64,000 nt of DNA, from the NCBI RefSeq assembly GCF_006438785.1, contig NZ_RCZB01000001.1, positions 507,912 through 571,911 on the forward strand. The letters are read 5' to 3'. Origin of the DNA: Rhodanobacter glycinis. Its GTDB lineage: Bacteria > Pseudomonadota > Gammaproteobacteria > Xanthomonadales > Rhodanobacteraceae. The notes beneath the pieces were generated by a model. That model was not told where the DNA came from. It searched no databases and saw only the letters and a list, made by a program, of their open reading frames with translations. The translations under genes and the position numbers were made by a program. Shown here piece by piece: positions 46,805 through 55,619 of the stretch; the stretch's first letter is position 1; every line of letters starts with the position of its first letter.

Positions 46805-46828
46805 AGCCCCGCATCGCGGGGCTTTTTT
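46805..46828 (+). terminator. Rho-independent terminator, repeat copy 1
   Basis: AGCCCCGC (46805-46812) pairs with GCGGGGCT (46816-46823), followed by a T run. It marks the end of the direct repeat. Confidence 0.9.
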
Positions 46829-46867
46829 GTGAAGAGAGTCAAAAACGATGTCAGAAACGCATAACAC

Positions 46868-49800
46868 CTACTCGGGCGGCTCGGGTTTCATGCGTCGGAA
46901 AAAGAGCGATTGCATCCTTTTGGCATAGGCCATGTCTGCACGCAGCTTGAGCTCGATGCTTGTGCCGCGGTGTTCGCCGGACCCCATGTGGAGGATGGCG
47001 CCGATTTTGCGCGCTCGCTCCTGCATGCCCACAAGGCCCCAGTGGTTGCGGATGTTTCCGCTTCCCGATACCGCTTTGGCAATGCCGCATCCATCGTCGG
47101 CGCAGACAAACATGAAATGGCGTCGGGTGAAAATGATCCGGCAATCGATGCTCGTGGCCTCGGCATGGTGGAACGCGTTTGCCATGGCCTCACGGGCAAT
47201 CATGCGCACTTCCTCATGCACGATCGATCGGAGGGTCGTAGGCGTTCCCTCCACCCGAAGCTGGAACGTCGTCGTGCTTTCCTGGGCGAGGTTCTCGCCA
47301 AACTTTCGCAGGTCCTCCACCAGATCCTCGCCGGACTCAGCTTCCGTACGTAGGGCGCTTACCCTTTCCCGCCCTTCCTTCAGGGTCTGCTCGGACCGCG
47401 ACAAGCTGTCTTCCAGAAAAACCCTGGAGGGATTGTCGGGGGCCATGTTGTCAGTGATGACCTGAAATCGCAGCACCAGCATTTCGAATCCCTGCAGCAA
47501 GGTGTCGTGAAGCTCCCTTGCGATCCGCTCACGTTCCATGACGCGTTCCCTGAGGCCGGTCTCGATCCGCTTCCGGTGTTGATGCAGGCGTATCAGGAAA
47601 AGGAACCAGAGCAGTGCGGCAAAAACGACCGCAAGCAGGATTTGAAACCAGATCGTCTGGAAGAACGTGGGGGGAATTCGGAAGGTTATCGCCGCTCCTG
47701 TTTCATTCCAGACGCCATCGTTGTTCGCCGCGATGACCTTGAATGTATAGGTCCCTGGCTTGAGGTTGGTGTAGAAGGCCTGCCGGCGAGTACCGGCGTC
47801 CGTCCAGCCCTTGTCCATGCCCAACAGCTGGTAACGGAAGCGATTCCGGTCGGACAGGGTGAGGCTGAGCGCGGTGTATCCCAGCGACACTGCGGTGGTG
47901 GACTGGGGGAGCGTCACGTCGTGGTAGGCCGAAAGGGATCGGCCGTTCGCCGTCAGGTTCCGGATGAAGACGGGAGGGGGGATTTCATTCCTTGCGAGAT
48001 GGGCGGGGTCGATCATGGCGACGCCATCGTGGACAGCGAACCATAGCTTGCCGTCACCGCTGACCACCGCACCCGTGTCGGATGCGGATCGTCGTGACGG
48101 CGCCAGCGGCGTGACAAAGTCGGTTGAGCCATCAAACCTTCGATAGCGGACAGAGTGGGCATGATCGCGATAACGCGCGGCCAGTTCGTGCGCTGGAATC
48201 TGCGTGACTCCCGATGGCCCTTTTAGCCACAGACCATCGCGCTGTGTCGGTATGACGACGCTAGCATTGGCAAAGGTCGAACCATCCGCAGCCCGGACGA
48301 TTTGGAATTCCTTTCCATCAAAAAAGCCGAGTCCATCCGTTCCCGAGATCCATACCTGTGACCCGGATGCCCCACCGGCAAGGGGACGTCCCAGTTCAAG
48401 CCCGTGACCGGGAGTGAAGAAGGTTCGTCTGGTGCCATCGACCATGACGACGGCATGGTGGGTGTAGTACTCGAGCCACGCGCGTCCGCTTGCGTCCAGG
48501 AATTGTGCATCCGGAGCGATGGTTGCCTCGTTTCCGGAGAAGACCGGGATCTTCTCCCATCGGCCTTCATCGTCGAGTGTGTATTCGCCGTAGCCGCTTA
48601 TGGTCAGCCACAAGCGTCCATGGGCATCGCCAACGATCCCGTCGATGAGGGGTCCGTTGACGCCCGGTGGAGACGTCACCCTGGTCAGGTCTCCCTTGTC
48701 GTCTTTCCAGAGCGCGCGACTCTGCCAGCTTGCATCGGATTGCATCGCCGCCCACAGCGTGCCCCTGCGATCCATGTAGAAGCTGCGAGTGAACCAGACA
48801 CTAAGAGGGTAGGGCTTGGCATCGTGCAGCGGGATCAGCAACGGGGAGGCACCGAACTGGCTTGCCCAGACTTCGGAGCGTGGACCGGTGATCAGATCCG
48901 ACGGCGTGTGGCCCAGGTTGATCCGGGTGGCACTGCGCTCGCTGAATCGATCCAGTCCGTTGGTGGTGCCCACCCAGATGTTGCCCTCCCGATCTTGCAG
49001 GAGGGCATTGGTCTCCGCGCTGGAAAGGCCGTCGGCGGCGCGAAACGAATCCTTTTCGATGTCATCGGTCGTGACGGTCGGGACTGCGCCGATCAAGCCC
49101 GGACCGACGCGGAACACACCGCGGTCCGTGGCCATCCAGAAGGATCGAGCATGGTCGAAGCGGATCGCATAGATGCCTTGCAGCGGTTCGCCGGAGACGG
49201 TGACATGATCGTGCAGCAGCGATACGGGGAAATGGAGGATCGTGTGAGCGACGGGATCGGCCAGCCAGATCGAGCCGTCCGGTCCGGCGCAGACTTGTGT
49301 CCATGTACTGACCTTGAGGCCGGTCTCCTGGAAGGTCCGTGTGCCCCGGGGCAGAAAATGGACGGATTCCCCACCGGTTACCCAGAGCGTGCCCGCGCCA
49401 TCGACGATGACGCGTCCCGCCGATTTTTCAGGGTAGTTCCAGGCCGGTCCGATCTTTTCCCAGCGGCCATGAGAGAGACGGGCGAGACCAGTCACGGAGG
49501 CCTGGACAGCGCCGGCCTTTTCGCCACCTGACAGCGTCACCGCGGCCCAGATGGCGCCGTCCCCGGTTTGCGCGAGACTGGTGACACGGCCATAAGGCAA
49601 GCCCTGTGGCGCGGTGTACACCGTGGCGACATCCTGCTTCAGGAAGGCGACGCCGTCCCGATAGCCTATCCAGAGACCTCCATCGCCAGTCGGCAGAAGC
49701 GCGCTCACTTCGCTGACGGGCTGGTCTTCATTGAACTCCAGGTAGGGCTCGAACTTCATGCCGTCGAAGCGGTAAAGGCCCGTCGACGTGCCGATCCAGA

Positions 49801-49996
49801 GAAATCCGTCCGTGGTCTGCGCGAGGGAGTACACACTGCCGCTGAGCCCCGACGACTCATTCCACGAATCATGCCGCATCTGCCTGATGGGTCTGGCTGG
49901 ATCAGGCCCCGGGACACTGAAGCCGGATGCTCTGCCCGCGACGAGCAAAACGACGATGACGGCAAGCATCGATGCCCATGGACGAAGGTGCCGCAT
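46868..49996 (-). CDS. Sensor histidine kinase with beta-propeller sensor (sensor module 2)
   Basis: 1042 residues from the ATG at 49996 (the frame is open to 50137). A signal/anchor (MLAVIVVLLVAGRASG) is followed by propeller blades (FLWIGTSTGLYRF, GNIWVGTTNGLDRF and others), a Y_Y_Y domain (FRYQLLGMDKGWTDAG to TYTFKVIAANNDG), one membrane helix (FQILLAVVFAALLWFLFLI), HisKA_3 with His830 (ARELHDTLLQG) and HATPase_c (CADDGCGI). It has the same architecture as the kinase at 38151. It is divergent from its regulator gene, with 115 bp between them. Confidence 0.92.
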   Translation of the reverse strand: MRHLRPWASMLAVIVVLLVAGRASGFSVPGPDPARPIRQMRHDSWNESSGLSGSVYSLAQTTDGFLWIGTSTGLYRFDGMKFEPYLEFNEDQPVSEVSALLPTGDGGLWIGYRDGVAFLKQDVATVYTAPQGLPYGRVTSLAQTGDGAIWAAVTLSGGEKAGAVQASVTGLARLSHGRWEKIGPAWNYPEKSAGRVIVDGAGTLWVTGGESVHFLPRGTRTFQETGLKVSTWTQVCAGPDGSIWLADPVAHTILHFPVSLLHDHVTVSGEPLQGIYAIRFDHARSFWMATDRGVFRVGPGLIGAVPTVTTDDIEKDSFRAADGLSSAETNALLQDREGNIWVGTTNGLDRFSERSATRINLGHTPSDLITGPRSEVWASQFGASPLLIPLHDAKPYPLSVWFTRSFYMDRRGTLWAAMQSDASWQSRALWKDDKGDLTRVTSPPGVNGPLIDGIVGDAHGRLWLTISGYGEYTLDDEGRWEKIPVFSGNEATIAPDAQFLDASGRAWLEYYTHHAVVMVDGTRRTFFTPGHGLELGRPLAGGASGSQVWISGTDGLGFFDGKEFQIVRAADGSTFANASVVIPTQRDGLWLKGPSGVTQIPAHELAARYRDHAHSVRYRRFDGSTDFVTPLAPSRRSASDTGAVVSGDGKLWFAVHDGVAMIDPAHLARNEIPPPVFIRNLTANGRSLSAYHDVTLPQSTTAVSLGYTALSLTLSDRNRFRYQLLGMDKGWTDAGTRRQAFYTNLKPGTYTFKVIAANNDGVWNETGAAITFRIPPTFFQTIWFQILLAVVFAALLWFLFLIRLHQHRKRIETGLRERVMERERIARELHDTLLQGFEMLVLRFQVITDNMAPDNPSRVFLEDSLSRSEQTLKEGRERVSALRTEAESGEDLVEDLRKFGENLAQESTTTFQLRVEGTPTTLRSIVHEEVRMIAREAMANAFHHAEATSIDCRIIFTRRHFMFVCADDGCGIAKAVSGSGNIRNHWGLVGMQERARKIGAILHMGSGEHRGTSIELKLRADMAYAKRMQSLFFRRMKPEPPE

Positions 49997-50111
49997 ACAC
50001 CCGAAAGTCCCGCCTGCCAGGCAGGATTGGCCGTGTCGGTGGGTTTTGCGGCGGCGTATCATGGTGGTCACGCATTGCACCCGGGATGCTCCAGCCATCC
50101 ATTTCACGCCA

Positions 50112-50744
50112 ATGGCCAGCAACGACAAAATCCGCATTCTTTGCGTCGATGACCATCCGGTGGTCCACGATGGAATCTCTTTCGCGCTGCAGTTTCAAAG
50201 CGACATGGAGCTTGTTGGCGGTGCTTCGAATGGACCGGAGGCTTTGGAACAGTTTCGCAGACTCGGTCCCGATGTGACCCTGATGGATTTGCAGATGCCG
50301 GGAATGAGCGGACTTGAAGCCCTTGAAGCCATACGGCGGGAGTGCCCGACAGCCCGCGTCATCGTCTTGACCACCTACGCCGGGGACGTGCGTGCCAAGC
50401 GCGCCATATCGGCTGGAGCTTCAGGGTATCTCCTCAAGAGTACGCTTCGCACTGAACTGGTCAGAACCATCAGATACGTTCAGCAAGGCCTGCGCTGCGT
50501 ACCCCCCGAGGTTGCCGGCAGCCTCGCGCAGCATTATGACGCGGATGATTTGACCGAAAGGGAAATAGAGATACTGCGCCTCATCGCTGCCGGAAATTCG
50601 AACAAGATGGTGGGATGCCGCCTGTCCATTACCGAAGAAACAGTGAAAAGCCACGTCAAGAACGTATTGAGCAAGCTCAGTGCAAACGATCGAACGCACG
50701 CGGTTCAAATTGCCATGCAGCGTGGTTTTCTGGCGCTTCCCTGA
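50112..50744 (+). CDS. NarL/FixJ-type response regulator (sensor module 2)
   Basis: 210 residues, close in layout to the regulator at 37373. It has VDDHPVV, phospho-acceptor Asp59 (LMDLQMPG), YLLKS, and a LuxR HTH with LTEREIEILRLIAAGNSNKMVG and TVKSHVKNVLSKL. Both end with a DRTHAV..A..RGFLAL-like tail. The frame is open to 49788 over the kinase gene; MASNDKIRIL at 50112 is the sensible start. It is the partner of the divergent kinase. Confidence 0.9.
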   Translation: MASNDKIRILCVDDHPVVHDGISFALQFQSDMELVGGASNGPEALEQFRRLGPDVTLMDLQMPGMSGLEALEAIRRECPTARVIVLTTYAGDVRAKRAISAGASGYLLKSTLRTELVRTIRYVQQGLRCVPPEVAGSLAQHYDADDLTEREIEILRLIAAGNSNKMVGCRLSITEETVKSHVKNVLSKLSANDRTHAVQIAMQRGFLALP

Positions 50745-50823
50745 TTAGCCGGAGGACGACTGCAGGATATCCGGCGATGGGTTGTCACGATATGAATCAT
50801 CCGAGCCATCAGCCTGCTGAGCC

Positions 50824-50852
50824 GGGGAGACCTTGTTTGTTCCGGTCTCCCC
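50824..50852. terminator. Hairpin between convergent genes, probable terminator
   Basis: The 9-bp stem GGGGAGACC/GGTCTCCCC (50824-50832 with 50844-50852) lies between the ends of the regulator and the hydrolase gene. It lacks a good T run on either strand, so it may act only weakly. Confidence 0.45.
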
Positions 50853-50873
50853 GACCAGGCGCGGTTCATGGCA

Positions 50874-51578
50874 TCAGGCGGCGCTTTTCACCATGACGGC
50901 AGCGGCTGCTTTTCGAATGAAGTCGATGACGACCTCGGGTTGGGAGAGCATGGGGACGTGGCTGCTTTCCAGCTCGATCATCGTCGCCCCCATGCGCTTC
51001 GCCAGGAAGCGCTGAAGATCCGGATGCACGGTATGGTCGTTCTTGGCCACGATGTACCAGTTCGGCTTTGACTTCCACGCGATGGCATCGAGCTTCTGCT
51101 GCTGGAACAGGTCGGCAACAGGGGCGTAATGCGTTGCCCAGACGAGCTTCTTCTCATCTTCGGGCAAGTCGCCGGCGAAGAATTCAACGCCGTTCGGCAG
51201 CATCCAGGCACGCCCATCGGCTATCTCGACGCGGCTGAATACATCTGTCGGATACTTGTCGAGCTGGTTCTGCACTGTCTCGCCAACATCCGGGGCAACG
51301 GCCGCAATGAAGACCAGTCCAACCACGCGCTCGTCGTTTCCCGCCGCTGTGATGGTGGCGCCGCCGTACGAGTGACCCACCAAGAGAACGGGGCTGCCGA
51401 CACGGTTGAGAGTGCGCTTCAACGCGGCCACGTCCTCGGCGAACGAATCCAGGCCGTACTGGGCCGCGATCACTTCGTGCCCGTCCGCCTGCAATGCCGG
51501 AATCACCTTGCCGAAGCACGAGCCATCCGCCCAGATGCCGTGCGCGAATACGATAGTTGCCTTGCGTTGCTTGTTCAT
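50874..51578 (-). CDS. Cytosolic alpha/beta hydrolase (sensor module 2)
   Basis: 234 residues, no signal peptide. It has TIVFAHGIWADGSCF, nucleophile motif GHSYGGA, acid in YIVAKNDHTVHP and His in ESSHVPMLSQPE. It is the same family as the secreted enzyme at 41512, which differs by carrying an export signal. GGAGAACA precedes the ATG at 51578. It is convergent with the module 2 regulator. Confidence 0.87.
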   Translation of the reverse strand: MNKQRKATIVFAHGIWADGSCFGKVIPALQADGHEVIAAQYGLDSFAEDVAALKRTLNRVGSPVLLVGHSYGGATITAAGNDERVVGLVFIAAVAPDVGETVQNQLDKYPTDVFSRVEIADGRAWMLPNGVEFFAGDLPEDEKKLVWATHYAPVADLFQQQKLDAIAWKSKPNWYIVAKNDHTVHPDLQRFLAKRMGATMIELESSHVPMLSQPEVVIDFIRKAAAAVMVKSAA

Positions 51579-52087
51579 GAGTGTTCTCCAGTTCTGGATC
51601 TGGGTGAAAACCTCTGCGCGCCTTGGCTCGGGCCGGCGAGAGTCTCTGGCCGGCTGGAGCATTACCAACAGGCCTTTGCTTTCCGGTGGCGGCGGGTTTG
51701 CGCCATGCCGACCTCCGGAATGGCGTCAGCGTAAGTCTCGACCCGATGTTGGTACTCCCTCTTTCGAGTGATAGACGGGAATGAATCCGAACTCCAAAAA
51801 CGGAGCGGGGGAAGTCCGGTGGGTCGCCCCGTCAACTTGCGACACCGAAAACCGGGACGGAGGAAGTTAAGGAGGGGCGCCAGGTTCACTTAATGCGGGT
51901 CCACCTGACCGCACGTCGGTTGGTGGCAGCTCGCGCGTTGGCGAAGCGTCGAGTCTTGGATTCGATCATGGCGTATTGCCGGGGGCAGTAGCCGTAGCGA
52001 GATTCTCTCTTCCCGCACTTCATGAGTTGAGTTCGCGACCATCCACGATGGCTCGATTGAGTGACAACCACAGTTTACACTTCGCCT
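51579..52087. other. Intergenic region with no recognised gene
   Basis: 509 bp. Short open frames exist (for example 51886-52071 on the minus strand), but none resembles a known protein or has a ribosome site. The region probably contains scrambled remnants. Confidence 0.5.
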
Positions 52088-52389
52088 GTGTTTGAACTGG
52101 TCAAATCCGCGACGTTCGATGCCTAGTTCGGCAGCTTGCGCGATGTTCGCGCCAGGGCGCGGATCGCGGCGCGGCTCGACCGCATCGCCGACGGAAACTT
52201 TGGCGACGTCAAGCCGGTAGGCGGCGGAGTCAGCGAGTTGCGAATCGATTACGGATCCGGTTACCGGGTGTCTACATGCAGCGCGATGCGGTGCTCGTGG
52301 TGGTGCTGGCTGGTGGCGACAAGCGTACCCAGCGTATCGACATCAAGACAGCCCAGCGCGTTGCAGACGAGTGGGAGCGTGGATCATGA
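52088..52389 (+). pseudogene. RelE/ParE-type toxin gene (HigB-like), inactivated
   Basis: From GTG at 52088 the frame reads FELVKSATFDA, then a TAG (52124-52126) where Trp is expected, then FGSLRDVRARARIAARLDRI and KPVGGGVSELRIDYGSGYRV. A one-base loss near 52270 shifts the end (RDAVLVVVLAGGDKRTQRID) into another frame. The original stop would be at 52387-52389, overlapping the antitoxin start. Two independent defects show the toxin is dead. Confidence 0.85.
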
Positions 52390-52692
52390 AAGGCGTGCGC
52401 GAGACCTTTTCCCGTTACGACAGTGCCGACTACCTCAAGACCGAGGCGGACATCGCCGCTTATCTTGAGGCGTGCGCGGAGGAAGCGCCCAACGACCCCG
52501 TGTTCATGCTGAAAGCCTTCGGCGCGGTGGCGCGCGCACGCAACATGAGCCAGCTGGCCGAAGCTGCCGGTATGACCCGGGCCGGTCTGTACAAGGCGTT
52601 GTCGGGTGAAGGCAACCCCAGCCTTGCCAAACACCATGAGGGTGGCGAAGGCGCTCGGCTATCGACTGGCCCTGGTGCCTGATCGGGAGTGA
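52386..52692 (+). pseudogene. Addiction-module antidote protein (HigA-like), C-terminally frameshifted
   Basis: The ATG at 52386 overlaps the toxin stop. Residues 1-83 are normal: SRYDSADYLKTEADIAAYL, then helix-turn-helix MSQLAEAAGMTRAGLYKALSG. One extra A near 52630 shifts the last ~20 codons; the original would have read TMRVAKALGYRLALVP and stopped at 52690-52692, while the present frame stops at 52682. DNA binding might survive, since the HTH is ahead of the shift. Confidence 0.8.
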
Positions 52693-52816
52693 TGTTGCGC
52701 GGCCTCATCCAGCATGAACTGGTGGGAGATGTGTCCTGCTGCACGACAGTTCCATAGAAATCCGCAGAGCTCAATGTCTCGCGGCCAGCGCAGCTTCCCT
52801 GTCGCGGTGCTGTCAG

Positions 52817-53176
52817 TCACGCCGAGACGGTGAGCCGCTTGCGCCAGCTTATCCAGCCAACCACAAGTGACAATATCGCCGCGACGAGTGGTGGCACAGC
52901 GTGCCTGTATTCGCCGTGGATGATGACGGTCGCGAGGGCGGCAAGCATGACGGTGCAGCCGAGTGCCGCGCCCAACAGGCGACTCGGCGCCCGGGAAAGC
53001 AGAATGGCAGCGGTGAGTTCCAGCGATCCGGTCACGAAATGGAACCAGTGCGGGTACCCCCACTTCAGGTATTCCTGGTAGATGGATCCCGGGGCGATGA
53101 TATTGCTGAGTGAGCCCACGACGAAGAAAGCGACAAGTGCGAAGGGCAAGATTTGGCGCCAGGAGATTTTGGACAT
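52817..53176 (-). CDS. DoxX-like membrane protein
   Basis: 119 residues with four hydrophobic helices (LPFALVAFFVVGSLSNIIA, LELTAAILL, LGCTVMLAALATVII, PLVAAILSLVVGWIS) and the GYPHWFHFVTGSLELTAA motif of the DoxX-like family. The role may be in membrane redox or oxidative stress. It lies 124 bp downstream of the NmrA-like gene on the same strand and may share its transcript. Confidence 0.8.
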   Translation of the reverse strand: MSKISWRQILPFALVAFFVVGSLSNIIAPGSIYQEYLKWGYPHWFHFVTGSLELTAAILLSRAPSRLLGAALGCTVMLAALATVIIHGEYRHAVPPLVAAILSLVVGWISWRKRLTVSA

Positions 53177-53300
53177 GGGTCTGACCTTGAATGATGAGTT
53201 TTCTACCGAGGGACGGTGTGACTACCCAAACCGGAATCGTGATGGGATGCGATCTCCGGAGTCGATTCCGAAACTCGTATCCCATCGCTGATCCGCGGGC

Positions 53301-54173
53301 CTAAGCCGTCGCGGCCTTCAGGGCCGCCGCGAAGACATCGTGGGCGGAGGTCGTGCCGGGGACGTGCTGTGTACCCGCGACTCCGAGGTCCATCCAGCCT
53401 GAGTTGACGGCGTCATACATCGCTTCGGCCGGTCCGGTCTGGCCCGTCGGAATGCCGAGCTGCTCGAACGCCGCCGGCCACCCGGCCCGCGGGACGGCAA
53501 ACGCTTTGACGTCGACCTTCAGGACTTCACCCAATTGCGTGGCTACTTCATCCGCGCTGACCATCGAACCGAGCTCGATGACCCGATGCCCCGACCATGC
53601 GGGCCCGGTCAGAAGCGATGCAACTTCGGCGCCGATGTCGTGGGTCGCGACCATGGTCGATTTCCGATCTGTCGGGTTGTTGTAGACGGGGAGCGTGCCA
53701 CCCTGGGCAACATGCAGGCCGTAGAGGAAGTTTTCGAAAAATCCGCCGGCGCGCACATAGGCGACCGGCAAGGTCAGGTCGCGAAATGCCTGCTCCAGAA
53801 GCGACAGGGCGGTGATCATTCCCAGCCCGCTGGTTCTGTTTGCACCCATCGACGAGAGTGCCACCACCCGCGGCGGTGCTGCCTGGGCAAGCGCACCAAC
53901 ATAGTTCGCAATCACGGCCTTCGCTTCTTTGTAGTCAGGCGAAGGCGCCCATACCGCCGGCAACATGACAAACGCGCCTTCGACATCTTTAAGCGCCAGC
54001 TCAATGGCTGCCGAATCATTCCAGTCGCCGTCTACCAGTTGCACGCCCTGGTCGGCCCACTTCGCTGCCTTTTCACGATTACGGACGAGCGCGCGTACTT
54101 CTCTGCCTTGCGCCAACAGATGTTTTGCCGTGGCGCCGCCAACTTTTCCCGTAATTCCCATGACTAAAAACAT
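53301..54173 (-). CDS. NmrA-like NAD(P)-binding protein
   Basis: 290 residues. The Rossmann motif is MGITGKVGGATAKHLL at the N-terminus, followed by RALVRNREKAAKWADQGV, DWNDSAAIELAL and FVMLPAVWAPSPDY. It is an atypical short-chain dehydrogenase of the NmrA/quinone-oxidoreductase-2 type, either a redox sensor or a reductase. It is divergent from an HxlR regulator, a common arrangement in which HxlR controls the oxidoreductase. Confidence 0.88.
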   Translation of the reverse strand: MFLVMGITGKVGGATAKHLLAQGREVRALVRNREKAAKWADQGVQLVDGDWNDSAAIELALKDVEGAFVMLPAVWAPSPDYKEAKAVIANYVGALAQAAPPRVVALSSMGANRTSGLGMITALSLLEQAFRDLTLPVAYVRAGGFFENFLYGLHVAQGGTLPVYNNPTDRKSTMVATHDIGAEVASLLTGPAWSGHRVIELGSMVSADEVATQLGEVLKVDVKAFAVPRAGWPAAFEQLGIPTGQTGPAEAMYDAVNSGWMDLGVAGTQHVPGTTSAHDVFAAALKAATA

Positions 54174-54233
54174 GAGCGTTCTCCTGATCTGTGGGGTTTC
54201 TGTATGTAGAGGCCAACTAACAGGCCTGGGGTA

Positions 54234-54250
54234 GGTCTACTATAGAGACC
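54234..54250. promoter_or_regulatory. Candidate operator in the NmrA-HxlR divergent region
   Basis: The inverted repeat GGTCT-N7-AGACC lies in the 136-bp gap between the divergent starts and includes a TACTATA that could serve as a -10 element. It is a plausible HxlR-binding site; only symmetry and position support it. Confidence 0.35.
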
Positions 54251-54309
54251 GCCTCCGCGTGCCGTAAGGAGGCAGTTTTTTGTAACCAGCAGATCTCGAG
54301 GAATTCCGC

Positions 54310-54774
54310 ATGAGCAACGCATCGAGTGCCATCGAAAGATTCAGCCGATATCCGTTGGGCGAGTCCCAATCCGTGCACTGCCCGGTGCGCGACGTGCTCG
54401 ACCGTATCGGCGACAAATGGAGCATGCTCATGATCATGGCTCTCGCGATGCGACCGCACCGCTTCAGTGAGCTTCACCGCGCTGTCCATGACATTTCCAA
54501 ACGCATGCTCACCCAGACCTTGCGCGATCTGGAGCGCGATGGACTGATCACCCGCCATGTCTTTCCGACCAAGCCGCCGAGTGTTGAATATCGTCTGGCC
54601 CCGCTGGGCCAATCGCTGCTGGACCCGATGGCGGGCCTCATCGAGTGGGCGGACCGTTGCTATGGCGACATCCATGCCGCACGCGCCCGCTTTGACGGCA
54701 CGCCCGGTGATGTCCCACGTCAGACTCCTTCTACTCGATCGAAGGTGCCGCCTGTTCACAAGAAGGTGGCGTGA
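54310..54774 (+). CDS. HxlR-family transcriptional regulator
   Basis: 154 residues. The winged helix contains [52 protein letters not shown] and [13 protein letters not shown]. The Cys at the start of the domain is the usual redox-sensing position. It is transcribed away from the NmrA-DoxX genes and probably represses them. Its last ~50 codons are duplicated at 46203. Confidence 0.9.
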   Translation: MSNASSAIERFSRYPLGESQSVHCPVRDVLDRIGDKWSMLMIMALAMRPHRFSELHRAVHDISKRMLTQTLRDLERDGLITRHVFPTKPPSVEYRLAPLGQSLLDPMAGLIEWADRCYGDIHAARARFDGTPGDVPRQTPSTRSKVPPVHKKVA

Positions 54775-55248
54775 GGTTCGGTTGACGGCAAAAAGGGGTC
54801 CGCAAAAAGGGGGAGCAGGTTCATTTTCCCTCATCAAGCTGGCGGACAAATTCGAAGCGTTCTGCCGCAAGACGGACGCCGTGTTTGATGCGAAGCTCGC
54901 CAAATTGGCGCCACCTCGACCTGCCGGTCTACCGTCGCGATCTGGCCACGATGGATGCGCTGCGCCCGCGCCTGGCGCGGCTGTCCAAGTTGAGCCAGCG
55001 CGGCGACGACACGCAGATGGCGGTGGGCAGTGACCTGATGACCAAGAGCGCTGGAGGGTTACGCGGTGCTCAAGGTCACCGGCAAGGGGCAGGGCGTGGA
55101 CGACCTTCGCAAGATGCTCGCCAACCGCTTTGCCCGCGGCCCGCGCACTCCCTCGACGCCGATCACGCCGACCGAGCCGACGGTGAACTGATCGCGGGTC
55201 GCCTCCGACAGCAGGTTGCAAAAAGCCCCGCATCGCGGGGCTTTCTTT
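54622..55248 (+). repeat. 627-bp direct repeat, copy 2
   Basis: The partner of 46203-46828, in the same orientation 8.4 kb away. It starts inside the intact HxlR gene, so this is likely the source copy. Differences include scattered substitutions and an indel near 55043 in the small ORF. Confidence 0.9.
54885..55191 (+). pseudogene. Frameshifted copy of the small ORF in repeat copy 2
   Basis: Corresponds to 46466-46771. After GSDLMTKSA an indel changes the frame, so the VLKVTGKGQGVDDLRKML part is only readable in a second frame that ends at 55191. The current frame runs on meaninglessly to 55310. Confidence 0.65.
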
Positions 55249-55250
55249 TG
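55225..55250 (+). terminator. Rho-independent terminator, repeat copy 2
   Basis: AGCCCCGC (55225-55232) pairs with GCGGGGCT (55236-55243), followed by TTCTTTT. It also ends the HxlR transcript region. Confidence 0.88.
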
Positions 55251-55256
55251 AGCCGG

Positions 55257-55490
55257 TTACACCGCCTCGTTCTTCTTTGCCCCGCGGATATTCATCGCCG
55301 CCAGACATAGCTGCAGCACGATCAGTGCGTAAGCATCGGTGTGCCAGCCCCAGATGATCCAGAGCACATTGCTCGCCAGGAAACACCAGAAGCCCACGCC
55401 GCGGCGTGTTTTCGTCCGTGACGAAACGTACCAGGCCGCAATCACCGTAACGACCATGGCCGGCCACTGAACAAGTCCGAGGTAATCCAT
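55257..55490 (-). CDS. Small membrane protein
   Basis: 77 residues with three hydrophobic segments (LVQWPAMVVTVIAAWYVSS, VGFWCFLASNVLWIIWGW, ALIVLQLCLAAMNI). It resembles small uncharacterised membrane proteins of about this size; no function is assigned. The frame is open to 55601, but MDYLGLVQ at 55490 is preceded by AGAGG. It is downstream of the solo CheB gene on the same strand. Confidence 0.65.
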   Translation of the reverse strand: MDYLGLVQWPAMVVTVIAAWYVSSRTKTRRGVGFWCFLASNVLWIIWGWHTDAYALIVLQLCLAAMNIRGAKKNEAV

Positions 55491-55619
55491 GCTGCTGTGC
55501 CTCTGGAAAAGTGGGCGCCATGATCGTGCGCTTGCGGCGGACAGCATGACCATCGACGCATGATCTCTTCGTATTTCCACCGGAACGCGTTCCTTCGCCA
55601 AGCGGATTCCGCCTTCCGG

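Larger units (their letters stand above)
46203..46828 (+). repeat. 626-bp direct repeat, copy 1
   Basis: Almost identical to 54622-55248. It holds the last ~50 codons of an HxlR-type regulator ([21 protein letters not shown] to VHKKVA), then a non-coding link, the small ORF at 46466-46771 and a terminator. The 5' two thirds of the regulator are missing here but intact in copy 2, so this copy arose by duplication and truncation. Confidence 0.9.

Noticed and set aside
48404..49531. 375-codon plus-strand frame inside the module 2 kinase gene
   Set aside because: It is a shadow of the kinase gene, whose propeller and kinase motifs are unmistakable.
51886..52071. Short minus-strand frame in the gap before the toxin remnant
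   Set aside because: Arg/Thr-rich translation without family resemblance or ribosome site.
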